Part shown: positions 24,324-38,700 of the stretch, one piece after another
Numbering within the stretch: the first letter of the stretch is position 1
Layout of the letters: each line of letters begins with the position of its first letter
Assembly: GCA_964036295.1 (NCBI GenBank)
Contig: OZ038470.1
Coordinates: forward strand, 13,955,578-14,019,577
Reading direction: 5' to 3'
Source of the DNA: Plumapathes pennacea
Lineage: Eukaryota; Cnidaria; Anthozoa; Antipatharia; Myriopathidae
DNA: 64,000 nucleotides
Position numbers and translations under genes: made by a program
The notes under the pieces: model-generated
Database searches by the model: none
The model's input: the letters and a program-made list of their open reading frames with translations, nothing else
Told to the model about the DNA's origin: nothing

Positions 24324-25907
24324 CTGGATGTCTTTCTGCAATAGAGCGACAGATTGGATTCGTGTCGGCCATGTCTGAGCGAGGCGTGTGCCAGCTGAAT
24401 GAGCAATCGCTCGTTTTGCCGTCCAAGCTGAAGGCAGCGGTAGCACAACTTTTTTGGTTGCCAAGTGTTTAAAATATAAAATTTGGATACTGGTTCGCTT
24501 CATTTCTGTAGAAACTTTCAAACCATGGACTTGTCGGCATAGTTTTTAAGCCAGTTGGTCAGGAACATTAGATGAAGTATGTTTTTCTACCATTGGCCGT
24601 TTTTTTTTTTTTTGGCTCGAGTATTGAGAATTATTATCCAACTCCCTTTAGTAACGTGCAAATATCTCATAGTAATGTGCAAAATGTAGAGTCGTGTTGC
24701 TGAGGGAAAACCAAAAAATCTCGGTATTTGCACGTTATAAGGGACTTGGATGATAACAGTAACTTATTTGACGCTTATTGCTTGTATATTTTTACTCGTC
24801 GTTTCTGCGCGACTTGTAAAAGTCTGTATATGTAAGTTTCTTACAAGACAATATCTCTGTTTTTACATCTTTTCGCTTTGGTATACTCCGTCACAATGGT
24901 GCAGTGTACAATTTAGCAGGTGTATATCCATGAGATTATTCTCGGGGAACGCTCATTTTTAACGTGAACCTGCGTCTCGACGCGAAAGCTTGGACGTTCT
25001 TAGTTGTTTTTTTTTTCTTTTAAATATGCATCAATTCTCTGTAATTCTTTGTCAAAACATCTTGGTAAACTATGATGCGAAAAAATGTTATCACGTATAT
25101 TAGGCTAATAAACTGTTGAAGTCGTATAAGAATGATTGTTAGTTTTAAATCTTTCTTCCCTCTCCCCCCGACCCCACCATGTGTTGCGACTGACAAAAAG
25201 AAGCGTTTTTTCCTCGATAAGGGGGAACTATTAGATGTACACCAATGTCATCTACCACCATACGATGTCAGTGAATTTCCACCATACGACGTCGAATCCC
25301 ACAACCTGTCGCTACCAAGTTATTACTCGGGGAGACAAGGTGAGGCCTGGGTACAGTACCATTGAACGAGTATATCGATATGGAAGAGCAGAACTAGTAT
25401 GACTGTATGTAAAACGTACCACACTAAATACGATTCGTTTATGTATGTTTTACTCATCATCCAATGTTTGTCATTCGACGCTGATAATGAAGTGATTAGT
25501 GTTTTCGACGTACCTTTCACTTGGTTAAGTAAGACTAATGTTAAATAGATGCTGTTTCGTTACGCACGTAATATAGTAAAGCTTAGCGCAGGCTCTCTGG
25601 GCTCGGAATAGATGCGGGGAAGCCAATCCCGTCCGTTCAACTCGGCGCACGATCGGCGCAGAACACTCGCAAAATAATAGACTCCCTCGTGCTCCTTCCC
25701 CGTGTCCCATTCGGAGCCGAAAGAGCCTGTTCGTACGCCAAGCAAAACTGAACACGCTCTGTGCCACTGGACACCCTTTGAAAGAGATCCTGGCGTTTTA
25801 CAATATAAATACGAAGAGTATTCCTCAGACGATGTTGGGATATACATGCATGTACATAATGTTGCTGTTACTATTTACAATAACACCTCAGCTCACTGTC
25901 CTTTGTT
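24324..25907. other. Convergent 3' flanks of nucleolin and CEP104
   Basis: This holds the nucleolin 3' UTR, with a canonical AATAAA at about 25106 ('ggctaataaactg'). The CEP104 3' UTR enters from the other strand. No other gene is supported; the short open frames at 25132-25847 lack family features. Confidence 0.65.
25105..25111 (+). terminator. Poly(A) signal of nucleolin
   Basis: AATAAA in the context 'ttaggctaataaactgttg', about 780 nt downstream of the nucleolin stop codon. This is the best-placed canonical signal on the plus strand. Confidence 0.5.
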
Positions 25908-26686
25908 TTAAGTTCTGGGCATCACCCCTCCTTTCCGTCCCCTTCCCGCACCTCGGCCAATGGGTGTGGCTTTGCCGCCCCGGCCTCGGTTGCTCTTCAG
26001 GCTCGCTCTGCTCGGGGCTTTGCTGACTGAAAGAAAAAGATAATGATCAACTTCAATTTTCTCCTTCAGTTTCTCACTAGAAATACATCAAAGAGTAGGG
26101 AGAACTTGGCTCTTTTTTGATACTTTGCTCAGATGAGAGCTGACTAAACGTTCAATTCTCACTACATCACTCATACATTTTCTTCTTGAAGGTTGGGGGA
26201 ATCTGTATTTTGAGCTTGAGTGGGATTAAGCGAGGTTTTCAATAGCTTTGCCCAGATCTCCGACAGAATAGGAAACTAAACTAAGAACATCTGTGCGACC
26301 GTTTACCAACCTTGTTGGTTCTGAATTCGCGCCTTGTTTGGGGCACAGTCCTCCATAAGGTGCTTCTTCCAAACCTGTAATATAATCAGATTGTTAGACA
26401 GATAAAGAACGATTTTATACTCGACGAAAACTGCCAAATCGCTTTGTAAAGACAACTGACAATGCAACGCGTTGTAATTTTTAAACATTTGGTGTTAAAG
26501 AAACAAATACGATACAACGCTCATTAAACTTGATCAGCTTCAAGTGAAAAGTAGTCATGATTTGGCACTCACCTCATCTCCTGATCCAAGACTCTTGTGG
26601 CACAGTGGACAGTTGCTAGACTTCCCTCCTTTAGGTACTGGATGTGCAATCAGAAAATAAGAATAGCTGTTCAACCTTTGGTGGGT

Positions 26687-26717
<31 letters not shown>

Positions 26718-29700
26718 AGACTCGAACAAATCGAGGAGACAGAAAAGATGAAGTTGGAAAGCGAGTTGACTCGACCAACCTGTACATGATTTTGCTACAA
26801 GGTGGTCGTCCATGTCCGCCTTGAGAATGGCCTCTTTACACTTTGGACATTGCATGTACTTGTCTTTAGCATCACACTCCGTCAGGAAATGATCAGCAGT
26901 CCCCGAGATCTCGACCACCTGAATAACAACAATAGAGTGAGCAACACATAATTTCAGTTACAGAGAAACATGTGAAAATTGGCAAGAACCAAATATTTAT
27001 GCTGACGGACGGGACACCTCCCTAAATCGGACAGTTGGAGCTGGTCCTCAGGGTGTCCCTCTTAGAGGGAGTTGACTGAAATTCAGAATAGACTAGTGTG
27101 ATGGCAGTTATTTGCACTGAGCGAGTATTTGTGGAAACTCGCGGCTTAGTTACTTAGTGGAATGGTTACCTGTGCGCAATGGTCACAGCGCCTCAGCATT
27201 GGACAGCTTTTCCAGTAATGAAGATCCAACATGTCCTCTGTGAAGTTCGGGTTCTGTTCTCCGCAGAAAATACACATCCTGAACAAGACACAAGGAAAAA
27301 TGGAAAAATGGAAAATGAATAATACAAACAGCAATGAAAGGGCAAACATGATTGAATACTGCTCTTTATTACTGAGTTCTTGTCGCGAGCCTGTAGACTT
27401 GTGACAAAAGGTATTCAGCGGCAAGATAAAAATCATCAGTCCGTCACGTGACCTACCTCTCCACGTCCACAGGGGGTGGTGCTGGGGGTTCTGTGAATTG
27501 TGAAAATAATTCGGTTTGAAAAGAAGTAAAAAACACACAAGAATCTAACGATAACACTGCTTGCTCCACCAGAAGGTTTTGAAATACAAACTGATACACT
27601 GAGACATGTTCACGGAACGTGTGCGAAGGCATACTACCACACAAGCCTGTTCTGCAGACTGCGGGCCCATATGCTTCGTAGAATTATTCTTGCATGTCAC
27701 CTGGCCTTCTCTGGCATTCAGATGAGCCAGAAAGGAACGGATCATTGGGAAAACCGCCTTGACCGGCTCCCGAGACATGCGTGATCAATCAAGGCCTGGT
27801 AATGTTCAAAGCCAGATTAAGCTAATCAAGGTTTAACCCATTTACTTCTCCCAAACTGTAACTGAATAAAATGTCAAACTGAAATTTTCAACAGTTCAAA
27901 GTGAACTTTGTTTGTGACAAATATTTCAGCAACCAGATTTACTTGTATTGCATATACTAACTGCATCACTTGCTGAATGTATCGAGCGTTTTACAGCTTT
28001 ACCACGTTACATCAGATACAACCTACCTTTATTCTTTCCCTTTTGCTTGTTCTCTTCTCCAGCCTACCAAACAGGACAAAAGACAAAATCACTGCTTGCT
28101 ACGAAGAGCAATCAATACTCGCTTAGCAAAAACAACGTGGTAAAGCGAAGTCATCGTACCATGTCTCGCAGAGCCTGAAGTTGAGCTTGTAGGGCTGCAA
28201 TCTGATAAGGAAAAAAAGAACATCGGCTAGTTGTTAGTCATCGAAATCTTTTAATCTCTTTCTGTTTTCTTATAAACTCTCAAGAATTAGCAAGAAAAAG
28301 AACAAAAAAGATACAAGGACGGTAATAGAAGTCGGCTTAGTCGATATAGCATGACTTACTTCTGCTTGTTTTTCCTTCTCGTTGTTCAGTTTATCAGCCT
28401 TAGCCTTGGCCTGACGCAAGAGAAATCCAGTAATTAATTAGTAAGAAATCAAGTAAGGTCCAATAATTATATGAAAGAGCCTGATGACAACCTGGTGAAT
28501 CGCATATACTATGTCAACTGCGGAACATAGTAAATGAATGATAGTGAAAGTGACCCTCACAGTTATGAAGCTTTTATATTGTATACTCATATACTCTGTT
28601 CAAGGCAAGTTAAAACTATGTGATACAGCAATATGAACATCTAAAGTGAACTGGCAGTAGTAGTGCAGGGATCACAAACCCGACGTTCTGCCTCAGTGGG
28701 CTTGCCATCAATTTTGTCGAAGCCATCAAACAGTTTTTTGTAGAGCGGGTTCTTGCGCGTCGCAGGTTCATCCGGTGGTATGTAGTCCCGCACAGTTCCC
28801 TTGACCTGCAAACCAGTGCCACACAAAAATTTATACAAGGCACTTCGCCAGGTTGCACTCGATTGTGCGGCCTGTGGAAACGATAGTCAATTCGAGCGTA
28901 GCCTCGTTACGCAAGTAGGAACTAGTTCAATGCATTTTCCATCCACTAAAGAAAACTGAGCTGGTACACGATGTAAAATTTTATCTTAGAATCAGTTTGA
29001 CTGGTGAACAAGCAATGGATTAACAAGAATTAACAATTCAAGCACTGTCCCCACCTTCTTGTACAGCTCGAAAATGAGGTTTATGGCAGCATCTCGCACC
29101 TCACCACTAGTGTGCTCCAATGCCGGATTGACGATCTGAAAGAAAGCAAAGTAAAGCTGCGCTCAAATTATTAAATCCCCCTCCTTTTGGTTGAATCAAA
29201 CAAATAACAATATATGGCGATAATATTAAACCAAATTTCGGTGTCCTCAACGAAAATTCGCTCTGGCAAGAGCAAAATTTCGAACATGTAAACACGTTAT
29301 GGCTTCAAAAATTCGCCGAAATGTATTTTCTTTTTCTTGGAAATTTCGCTCTTTTTCGTCTAAATGTGACAAATTTCGCTGCTTTTGCACAGCACTGTAA
29401 TAGCCGGTGAATCAACTCACTTTCATGATGGCTGCTGTTGTGAGGCTCCTGTTGATGCAGAAGAGAGTGGAAGGTGAGGCCCACATTCATGAAATCCTAC
29501 TGTGCAGTTGATCAAATGTCCAAAAAAAGTTTACCACATTTTCCTGTTTCCTATTCTCTGCTTAATTTACTGAAAACTTGGAAATCTTCACAGCTCCGCC
29601 AAGTAGAGAGATTATTCAACTGTCCCTACGCCCCCCGCACCACCCCCCCCCTCCCCCCCCCCCCCCCCCCCTTCCTTCTCTTTCTCACACAGCCGAGAAT

Positions 29701-32700
29701 ACCTCTATCTTCACGAGTGCTCTCTCAACTTCCCGCACTTTGACACCATAATCTGCTGGCTTAAACATAACTAACGCCACTACGCACTGGAAAACACAGA
29801 ATCTTGAAAATTGTAAAAGAAACCCCCTCATTGTTACACTGAATACGCAGAATCAACGAAACAAAATCACAACCAACCAACCAACCAACCAACCAAACAA
29901 ACAAACAAACAAACAAACAGACAAAAACAAGAAAACAAAAAAGAAAACCAGCTTAACAAGGAATCGTTGAACATGCAGCGCTAACAGTAAATGTTGTGAT
30001 CTGATCTCGTCTGTGGTCTCATTCCTGTCTTTCGATCGCTTACCCGGCTTTACCGGAGTCCAGTTCCAGTATGGTCAAGAGCTTCTCGATAATTTCTATC
30101 CTACTCTTATACAGTTTAGCCTGCAACAAAGGAAAAACGAGTACAAGGTACTTGAGAGAGAACATCATCGTTTCGGAAACAAATCTCCAAGTCCCGTAGC
30201 AAATTCACTGACAATAAAATCCCAACTTTTCACTGAATTTAGCAAGAAGTTAGAATGTCCCTGACTAGTTGATCGAAAAAACCCTGACTTTTCCCAAACC
30301 CTGAAAAATGAGGTCTTCTGAACTTTCCCAGTAAGAGAACTCTGTTACTTTTGTTACACAGGAGATTGAACAAAATAACACGCTGCTGAACTAACCGGTA
30401 CTTGGTGCTTCTGTTTGAATGGCTGCGTCACTAACTCTGGGATGGTACCGTGAGCCTGATGAACACAAAAACAAAGCAAATTGTGTCAACATATTCTTTA
30501 CACGGATCACAATAATTATAAATCCCTTGACAAAGTAAATAAGTCAAAGCCAACTAAACCAACTTACCACTATATCTTTTAATGATGATAATTCTAGGAT
30601 CATGTTTATTGACGCCTCACGGGTTCTTGGAGCCTAACAAGAACACATGTAGGTTAACTAATTGTTCTCAGCTATGAAACAAATAGATTTTCCGAGGGTG
30701 GCACGAAGCTAACACGAAGTCTGTTAGGGTGACCCTTTATATCTTTATTGGTACAGTATGTATAAACACCGGTCTTTAGTTCGGATGAGACGCAGGCTAA
30801 TATCCATATGGTCACCCATAAAATAACAATTTAGTTTACTACGAGCAAACTTAAACGAAAATAGTCAGTCGCGCTGTACGACTCTATCTCACCATTTCGC
30901 CAGACTTGGCAAGCAACGGCGGTACGACCTGGGAAAGAAATCAAGCAAAAAAAAGAAAAGAAAAGAAAAAAAAAAATGGATCTCATGAGGCAACAAAGAA
31001 AAGACGCAGACCAAAAACCAAAAACCGAATTAATTCAAGATTTGTTGTGGAACGTTCCTAAAGGATACCTTTTCTGTCATGCTGGACAACTCCGATTTGC
31101 CAATCCTGGGAAAACAAGATCAACACACAAAAACAAAAACAAAAACAAAAACAAAAAACAAAAACTGAGTACGTAGTGTAAGTTACTTGCTTGTGATACA
31201 CGAGGAAAGTAGCTCGAGGAATGCAGTCACGCTGAACGTTAGATCAAGTGTTGTAAACTGACAAATAAGGCTAGTGTGCCAGGAATATATACCCACATAG
31301 GCAACAGCTTGAAGATAAACACGACTTACTTATGACTGGGAATGTACGTATTCGTTAGGGACCGCACAACTGTTAGGCACACGTTAAAAACCTAAAAAAA
31401 AAAAAAAAAAAAAAAAAGATAACAAATAGATAGGCCAATCAGCCTTCATCTGAGCAAACTATCAAGTGGCAAATTCTCCATACTGTATATCTCTTGTGAA
31501 AAGCTGAAGGAGAAAATTGAAGTTGATCATACTCACTGAGAAGACTGTGTCTTTGAGTCCCCTGTTCAACAGGAACAAGACAGCTTTGTAAACAAGTTTG
31601 GGATCCTTGTCTTTCGACAGCTCTGGAGCTGGGGACGTCAACTCGTCGTTGAGTTTCTCCATTGCCTCTTGACGAAACTTCCACTGTTTTGAATAGGCAC
31701 ATTGAACCTGCGCATGAAAAACAAGTTCACTTACATAATTAAGCCTGCATGTCCGTAAACAAAGCTATCCGGTAAAGTCAACAACGCGTTATAGATCACA
31801 TATTATAAAAGGCTGACTACCAAGTATTACAAACTGCACTGAGCCTTTGAGAGTTTTGGCTCTTGAGAAGAGATACTCATGGTTACATATTAACATGTAT
31901 TGCCCATAGTTCATCTCTTTTAGTGCGTCTCTCTGCTCATTTTTACCAAGACCGTTTTCTAATCAGAGACAATTAGATCACAGTAGCAGTGTTCAAGATG
32001 AGACAAGTTTACATGATATTAATATGACCAAGTTCAAAACAACGCTTTTGGAATAATACTCACGGCCTGTCAGAAAACCAAATTCGTACAATAACAAGTG
32101 TACCGTAAATGCCCTAACCTCCCCCCCCCCCCCACGCTCTTCTCTATTAGCCCCACCCCACCCACCCCCATTCGCAGTCGCCAGGATGAAATGGGGGTTG
32201 GTAGAGTGGAAGTGGGTTACTGAAGAGAGGTAGCCTGCAAGAGTTTTGCCTTCATCGTGATTTGGCAGCTATGGGAAGTAGACGCTTGTGGTTATTAACG
32301 GCTTTTCTACTCACTCACCAAATGCTCTCCAAACACATCAACTACGAATCCAGCTGAACGCAAGTCGTTCTCTTTCAGTGGCTCCGGCATTCCTGGTAAA
32401 ACAAAAGCACTCTGAGAAAACCTCAAGCAATGATACAGTAACTAACTCTAACTCAAAACAAGAACAAAACATGGATCTTAACCATTTTTCTAACTTCACG
32501 AGTTCAAGAAATTGTCTAACATAACCAGCAAGAAATTGTCCAGAATATACGCTAGACTATTCATTCTACGCCAATTTCATTCTATTTACGCATTTATGCA
32601 TGCACGCTCCGCGTAGACCTATGCTGAAATAGTGCGATGTCTGCTGTTAATGTTTCCGCTCAACAAAATATATAGTATAATATAAATAAGTGGTATACCT

Positions 32701-35700
32701 CGTTCACACCAACGCTTAAGCCTGTTTAAAAGGTGTTTAATAAAACTTGTTTTGTTCGGTCGGCCGTTCACAATGCACGCACGGCAAAACTAAACTGGTT
32801 TAAACCCGTCCAACTAAACAACCTGTGCGAGGTGGTGTAAAATATTGTGTAATTAACACAACATCAAAACAGGTTTCAGAAAACGCAGTCTAGAAAACTT
32901 GGTTTAATTAAACAGGTTTAGTTGGTGTGAATAGAGTAGTAGTGTCCTTCTTCATACGCTGTGTGCCAGCTGAACGTGACGCCTTCCTGTGACTTATTAC
33001 TTGCTACTTACCCGAGTCTTCTAACGGCGGTTCTGCAACTAAAACCAAAAACAAAAAAGTTTACGTAACACTGTAATCAGTGGTCACTTCAAAGTCTTCA
33101 ACTTCAATAACAGTCTTAATATTTGCATAGAGAACTCAGCCATCAAATATCTTGCTTAGACAAAAGCTGAATAAACTTATTAATTCTCACTCTTAGAAGG
33201 CTGGGATTTTGAACTTGGGAGTGGAAAGGTTAATGAACAAAGCAACAGTATAAAGAAAGGCATCATACCTTCATCTTCTGTCTTCGGTGGCCTGTATTAA
33301 AACAAAATCAAAGAGTTACCAATTCATAACGATTACACTTGGTTTAGGTTTGGTCTGATGTGTTTTTGCTCGCCTCATTGATCGGCTGTGTGATTGCTTT
33401 GGTTTTGGTTTTCGACAGTCATCCGTAAAACGCTCTAACGATTGGAATAACTTAACTTCCATCGTTATTAATGCCTGATTCAACAAGTAGTGCCTAAAAC
33501 TAAAACCAATACACACAGCAACCGGGAACAAGACAGATCCAGCAAAGATTTTGTGAGGCATTCAAACTTACGCTTTGTCCTGTAATGCCGGCAATGGGCG
33601 GTCTTCGTTCTGTACATTATCCTACAAAAATCATAAAACCCTTTACACGACAGATATTTGATTTTAGCATTGGATGATTTCCAGTCAGAGAATTAGAGCG
33701 ATCCTGCCCTTGTAAAAGGTAGTGACTAAAATGTTACAACCTTTTCCACTTCAGATCATGTATAACCAAACCTAGCTATTAACAAACTTACAGACAATAT
33801 TCCACAGCATACTTATAGTATACCCTAAACCTAAAGCTAACCCTAATCACATACCTAATTCTAACAAAGATATCCCTAAGGGTTTAGAGTAAGCTTTACG
33901 GCTTTGTAGTCAAAACGCGTATAATATATCCATCCATCACCTCACAAACGAACATGTAATGCAAGAACGTACACGTTTAGTCTTCAAAACATGAACAATC
34001 CTGTCAACACACGCTTTTAGTCCACGCCCTGGCAACTTACCCTCAACGGAGGAGACTGGGGTGACTCGCGTTTGGGGAGGTCTGGGGAAGGCCTGAGACT
34101 AATGGGCGCGGGTGTCAGAGTCTTGTTGCTTTGTTCCTGAGGGAGTGGAGATGGTCTGTAGGGGTTTTGTGTTGCTATTGGTGGCAGTGGTGATGGGGCT
34201 GAAAAAAAAAAAAAAAAAAAAGTATTTAACTACATTATAGGAACTGATTGACTATACGGGAAGGCTCGGCCCAAAAGGGGTCCAATCTGGAGCCACTGGT
34301 AAAAAAGGGTCGCCATTTCGACTCCAGAATGATATTTGAAAGACTAAAGGTTGAAAGCCTGTGTGGAGCTTCCCCGTATAAAACTTGATTAAGTGCCCGC
34401 CCTCCCCGAGTACTAAGTAAACTCACTTTTATCTTCAAGCCGGCGTTCACGTGCCTGCAGATGAAAGAGGAAATGTCAAATTTACTCAGTACAAGTCCGT
34501 TTACACTGAAGGCGACAACTGCACATGTTTTGTGTTCCGTATGCTTCATGTTGCAAGCGCGCGGCCAGCAACGTTATTTTAGTTAAAGTCTCTTGTGTGA
34601 CTTCCGATACATTACTTTCACTATAAACCTCGCAAATACACGTCAGACACCTTTTCAACTCCCCGAGAGAATTTTTCCGGATTCTGAACGGGAGTAACAT
34701 ATAGAATGTATTTCAATGCAAAATGCAGACGTCTCCCTCTGGGAGCTCAAAAACTACCTAACGTGAGACGGCTGTAATCGCAGGCTACACTTTTAGCAGT
34801 TACTTCTTTTACTGAAATCTAATTTTATCGCGATATCGCGTGCAATTACAACCTGACGAATCCTGTACTGTACGTTCAGTGTGAATTGACCTAAACAATG
34901 CAGTCTACGCAGTTTTGTCAGCGAGAAGTCGACGTTGGACTTACACCATTCAGCTCGAGCAGCTCTTTGATGTCCAGTTGCTTGTAAACATACAGTCTGA
35001 ACTCGTCACTTTCTTTCTGTAAATGAGTAAACAAAGAGTAATTTGACTGAGGGACCAATCGGTATTACCGGTCATTTGGTAAGTGGTCGCTTAAGAGAGG
35101 TAAAAACGGGAAGTAGTCGCTCAGGGAGGTTCCACTGTACATAGGTTAAAACTATTGTTATTAACTCCTAATCCTGGGCGTTTTATGCAACCGGGTCCAA
35201 GCTTAATTGAACACCAATGCTTCTAATCAGTTAATATCAAGTAATAGAAAGGAACACACTTTTTTCTCCATCGCCACATCATAGTTCTCCTGTTCGACAG
35301 CTCGTCGCTTCTCCACTTCGAATTTGCCAAGTTTCTCGCCGACTTTGTACAAATCCGTGATGACCTGACTTAACTTCTTGGCATAGTCATACCTTTCCAC
35401 TAAAAGAGGAAAACACAACAGTACAGTAGTTACAGTGAGAGATATTGGTTTCTACTTGTGACTTCCAAAACATAAAGCATTTTAACTATTTCTTCCAACT
35501 TAACCAATCAATTTGAGGTCGCAATCGACATGAAGATCTACCATTAAAAAAGGGCTTTTCGAGTAAACTAGAGTTTCAATATCTCTGTTGTCATGCAAAA
35601 CTCTCTTAACGGTTGTTTGGAGCTCTAACCCAGGATTAATCAAATTCTTGACCAACAAACTGCTGTGTTCCACCTCCAACATACCTTGCACAGCTTCTCG

Positions 35701-38700
35701 CTTCTTTTCATCCAATCTTCTGATCAAAGCTGCAGTTTCCTGATCCTGAAATACAAATTCATGCACATCAGACATTTATGAAGTTAAAAAATTGAAAAAG
35801 TTCACTGGTTCTTCATGATAGAACCAACTGCCTCTAAGATGGACACCCTAGAACCAGCTCCAACTGTCCATTTTAGAGAGGTATCCGTCTTAATCAAAGA
35901 GAGCTCAGTTTAGAGTACATGACTGGGGAAATGGTAGGGATGGGATAGGAGATGTTTTAAAAATCACCTCACAATAAACTCTAGTTATAGACATAAAACT
36001 ATGTTTTAAGTACAGAATAGGTGGTTTGCTTAATATTTTTCTTGCGGTCCTGCAAAGAAGTGGACAATATTTAATAAGCTTTCACCTACTCTTTTCTCGA
36101 GTCTTAAAAAAAAGTAACAATAAATAATAATAAACACAACATATTTATAATAAACATTAGAAGGACCAACAAAACATCAGAACTTGAGGGCAAAACAGCT
36201 CACCTGGTACATATCAAATGCAAGATCATCCATAGGGGAGACATACTCTGGCCTGACAAGACAAGAATTAACCCTTTCACTCTCAAGCTCAAAATACAGA
36301 TTCTCCCTATGAGTGATGTAGTAAGAATTGATACTTGAATCATCTTTCATTATAGCATGCCATCAAAAGCCAAGTTCTCCTTACTGTATGATAAATTTCT
36401 GGCAACAAACTTATGGAAAAAGTTTAAGTTGATCACTCTTGGAAGTAAAAGGCTGGTCAATAAGGCCGGCAAGAGCCTGAACAACTCACATTTGGAGTAC
36501 ATCACACATTCCAATATTCAGAAGCTGTATGTGCATACACTTACTTATTGATTTTGCCCCATAGTTTAGCATTGCTGTGGCTGCCATGGGGGTTCATGTA
36601 ACCCTGCAAGATGCTGTCCACATCTCTAGGCTGTAACAGCCGCAACAATAAAAGAACATCTAAGGTTTGTAATAGCATATGGCAACATGTGTGATGTGTT
36701 GTTGCTATCATGCTAAAACACAAGTCTCATCTCCTCATGTGCGTAATTAAAAAAATTATAATGACAACTTCTTAAAGTTTCCATACTCAATAGAACATTG
36801 TAATAATATAATTATAATTATTATAATTATAATTAATTTATACTAGTACTAAAATTGTATTATTATTTTATTATGGTGTTATCAGTCACAAATGGAATAC
36901 CTAATGGCAACTTGAAATTTCGTCATTCATTAGGACAGTCAGTGTACAGTGTAAAAAGTCTGGCCAAACGACTTGCTCGTAAGAGAACTTGTAATAATAT
37001 TGATGCCAGCTGTTTTGTGAAATTAAAGTTCAATATTATGGAAGATGGGAAAAATGGAAATTCCACACTGGTTTGGAAAGCTAATATTGTGGTGGAACAT
37101 AGTAGAACACAGGTCTCTTACATAGTCTCCCTCCAAGGCCTCCTGGTTTAGCACATCAAGAGAATCCCCAATTACATTCACAGCAACTAAACCAACCTAA
37201 GAAAAGATGTATTTAGATTCAATCAATAGGTTATATTGAAACCCATCGCACATAGGTGATCAATGAGTTAAAATCAAGAACTTCTCTACAAAAGCCAAAG
37301 AGATCATGCTGTGATACTAAATAAATATTACTTATATTTATGTCTTAATTGGCAGAAATTGCATCTGCATGCACTCAGGCTTACTTGGTTGTACAGATTG
37401 TACTTGTTGACATAGTTCTTGTGTAACACCAGCTTGACAAATTGGCCCTCAGCATCCAAATGGATAGACTTAAGTTCCCTTGCCTGTCAAAAAAAGTAAT
37501 TATTAAAAGTATTAGTGAGTAATTCAGCAGAGCTGGTAGGGGGCGAGTTAAACTGAACGAAAATTTGTAAAGAATCCCAACAGGTTGGAGGCTAACTAAC
37601 CAGTTGGCTATTACATAGTGTGGCAGAGGATTTGAACTATTAAGAAGAGATTGTGCAGCACATACTTTAAACTGTGTGTCCTCATTCTTGGATAAACCAA
37701 CATATCTGGGAATGAAATAAACAAGCAGATGTTATTGTAAATACTAAACATCTCTCCTACATAATAGTGTACAGTTTGTACAGTATAATGTTCATTTTGG
37801 TCTGTTCAAATAAAAACTCCACTTACCCAAGACGCTTGAAGTTACTTGGCTTCACAGAGCGTGAATGACCACCAGGATCTTGGCTTACAAAGATTTCCAC
37901 TTTAGTTGCTGTGAACAAGACAGCAAGGATTTAGAGAATATAATACAAAAAAATTGACATAACTTACCCAACCATATTAATTACATACTCAATGTTTTGC
38001 CTAATAAAACAGCCCAGATATATTAAATGTGTACATAAAAATAATTACATGATAAATCAAGAGTATACTATTTAAAGGAGTATACTTAATTAAGGTGATG
38101 AAGTTTTAAGCTGTACAATCAATACGATCATGAATTTTAAACTTACAAATCAAGTACTGATGGGAAAGAAGTTGAAGCTTGCGAACCCGCATCGGATTTT
38201 CCATTCTTAAGATCAACTCTTGTGGATACAGACAAAACCTGGAAACCAAACATTTATATATATATATATATTTTATTTATTTTTTTATTTATTAATCATT
38301 TATATGGACTTACAATACTGTGCAGTAGTACATGACTGCATGTTTACAATATATTATTTATAAATTTGTTCTTTGACTTCCCAGTGAGCTCACACCCTGC
38401 AGGTGGAGAATCTTGGCTAAGACCTTGACCAAAAATCCTGTACCATCTTAGCAAAGTCTGACCTTGGCAGGATCTTGGGGAGTTCTTGTGCGACCTTGAC
38501 AAAGTCTTATATGATCCTGAAACAATCTTACATGATCTAGGCAAGATCTTACTATCCATGATCTAATTATTGTCAGAATCGTACTTGGTCTTGGCAAAGT
38601 CACTGTTGATGGTCTTGACAGTAACTTAGTGACATGATATTGGGAAGATCTTACTGCAATCTTGACAGAATCTCGCATGATCTTTCAAAAATGTTCAATC

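Noticed and set aside
28806-28870. Possible extra CEP104 exon (AAQSSATWRSALYKFL)
   Set aside because: The neighbouring exons join in phase and match vertebrate CEP104 without it, and the stretch has no similarity to the family.
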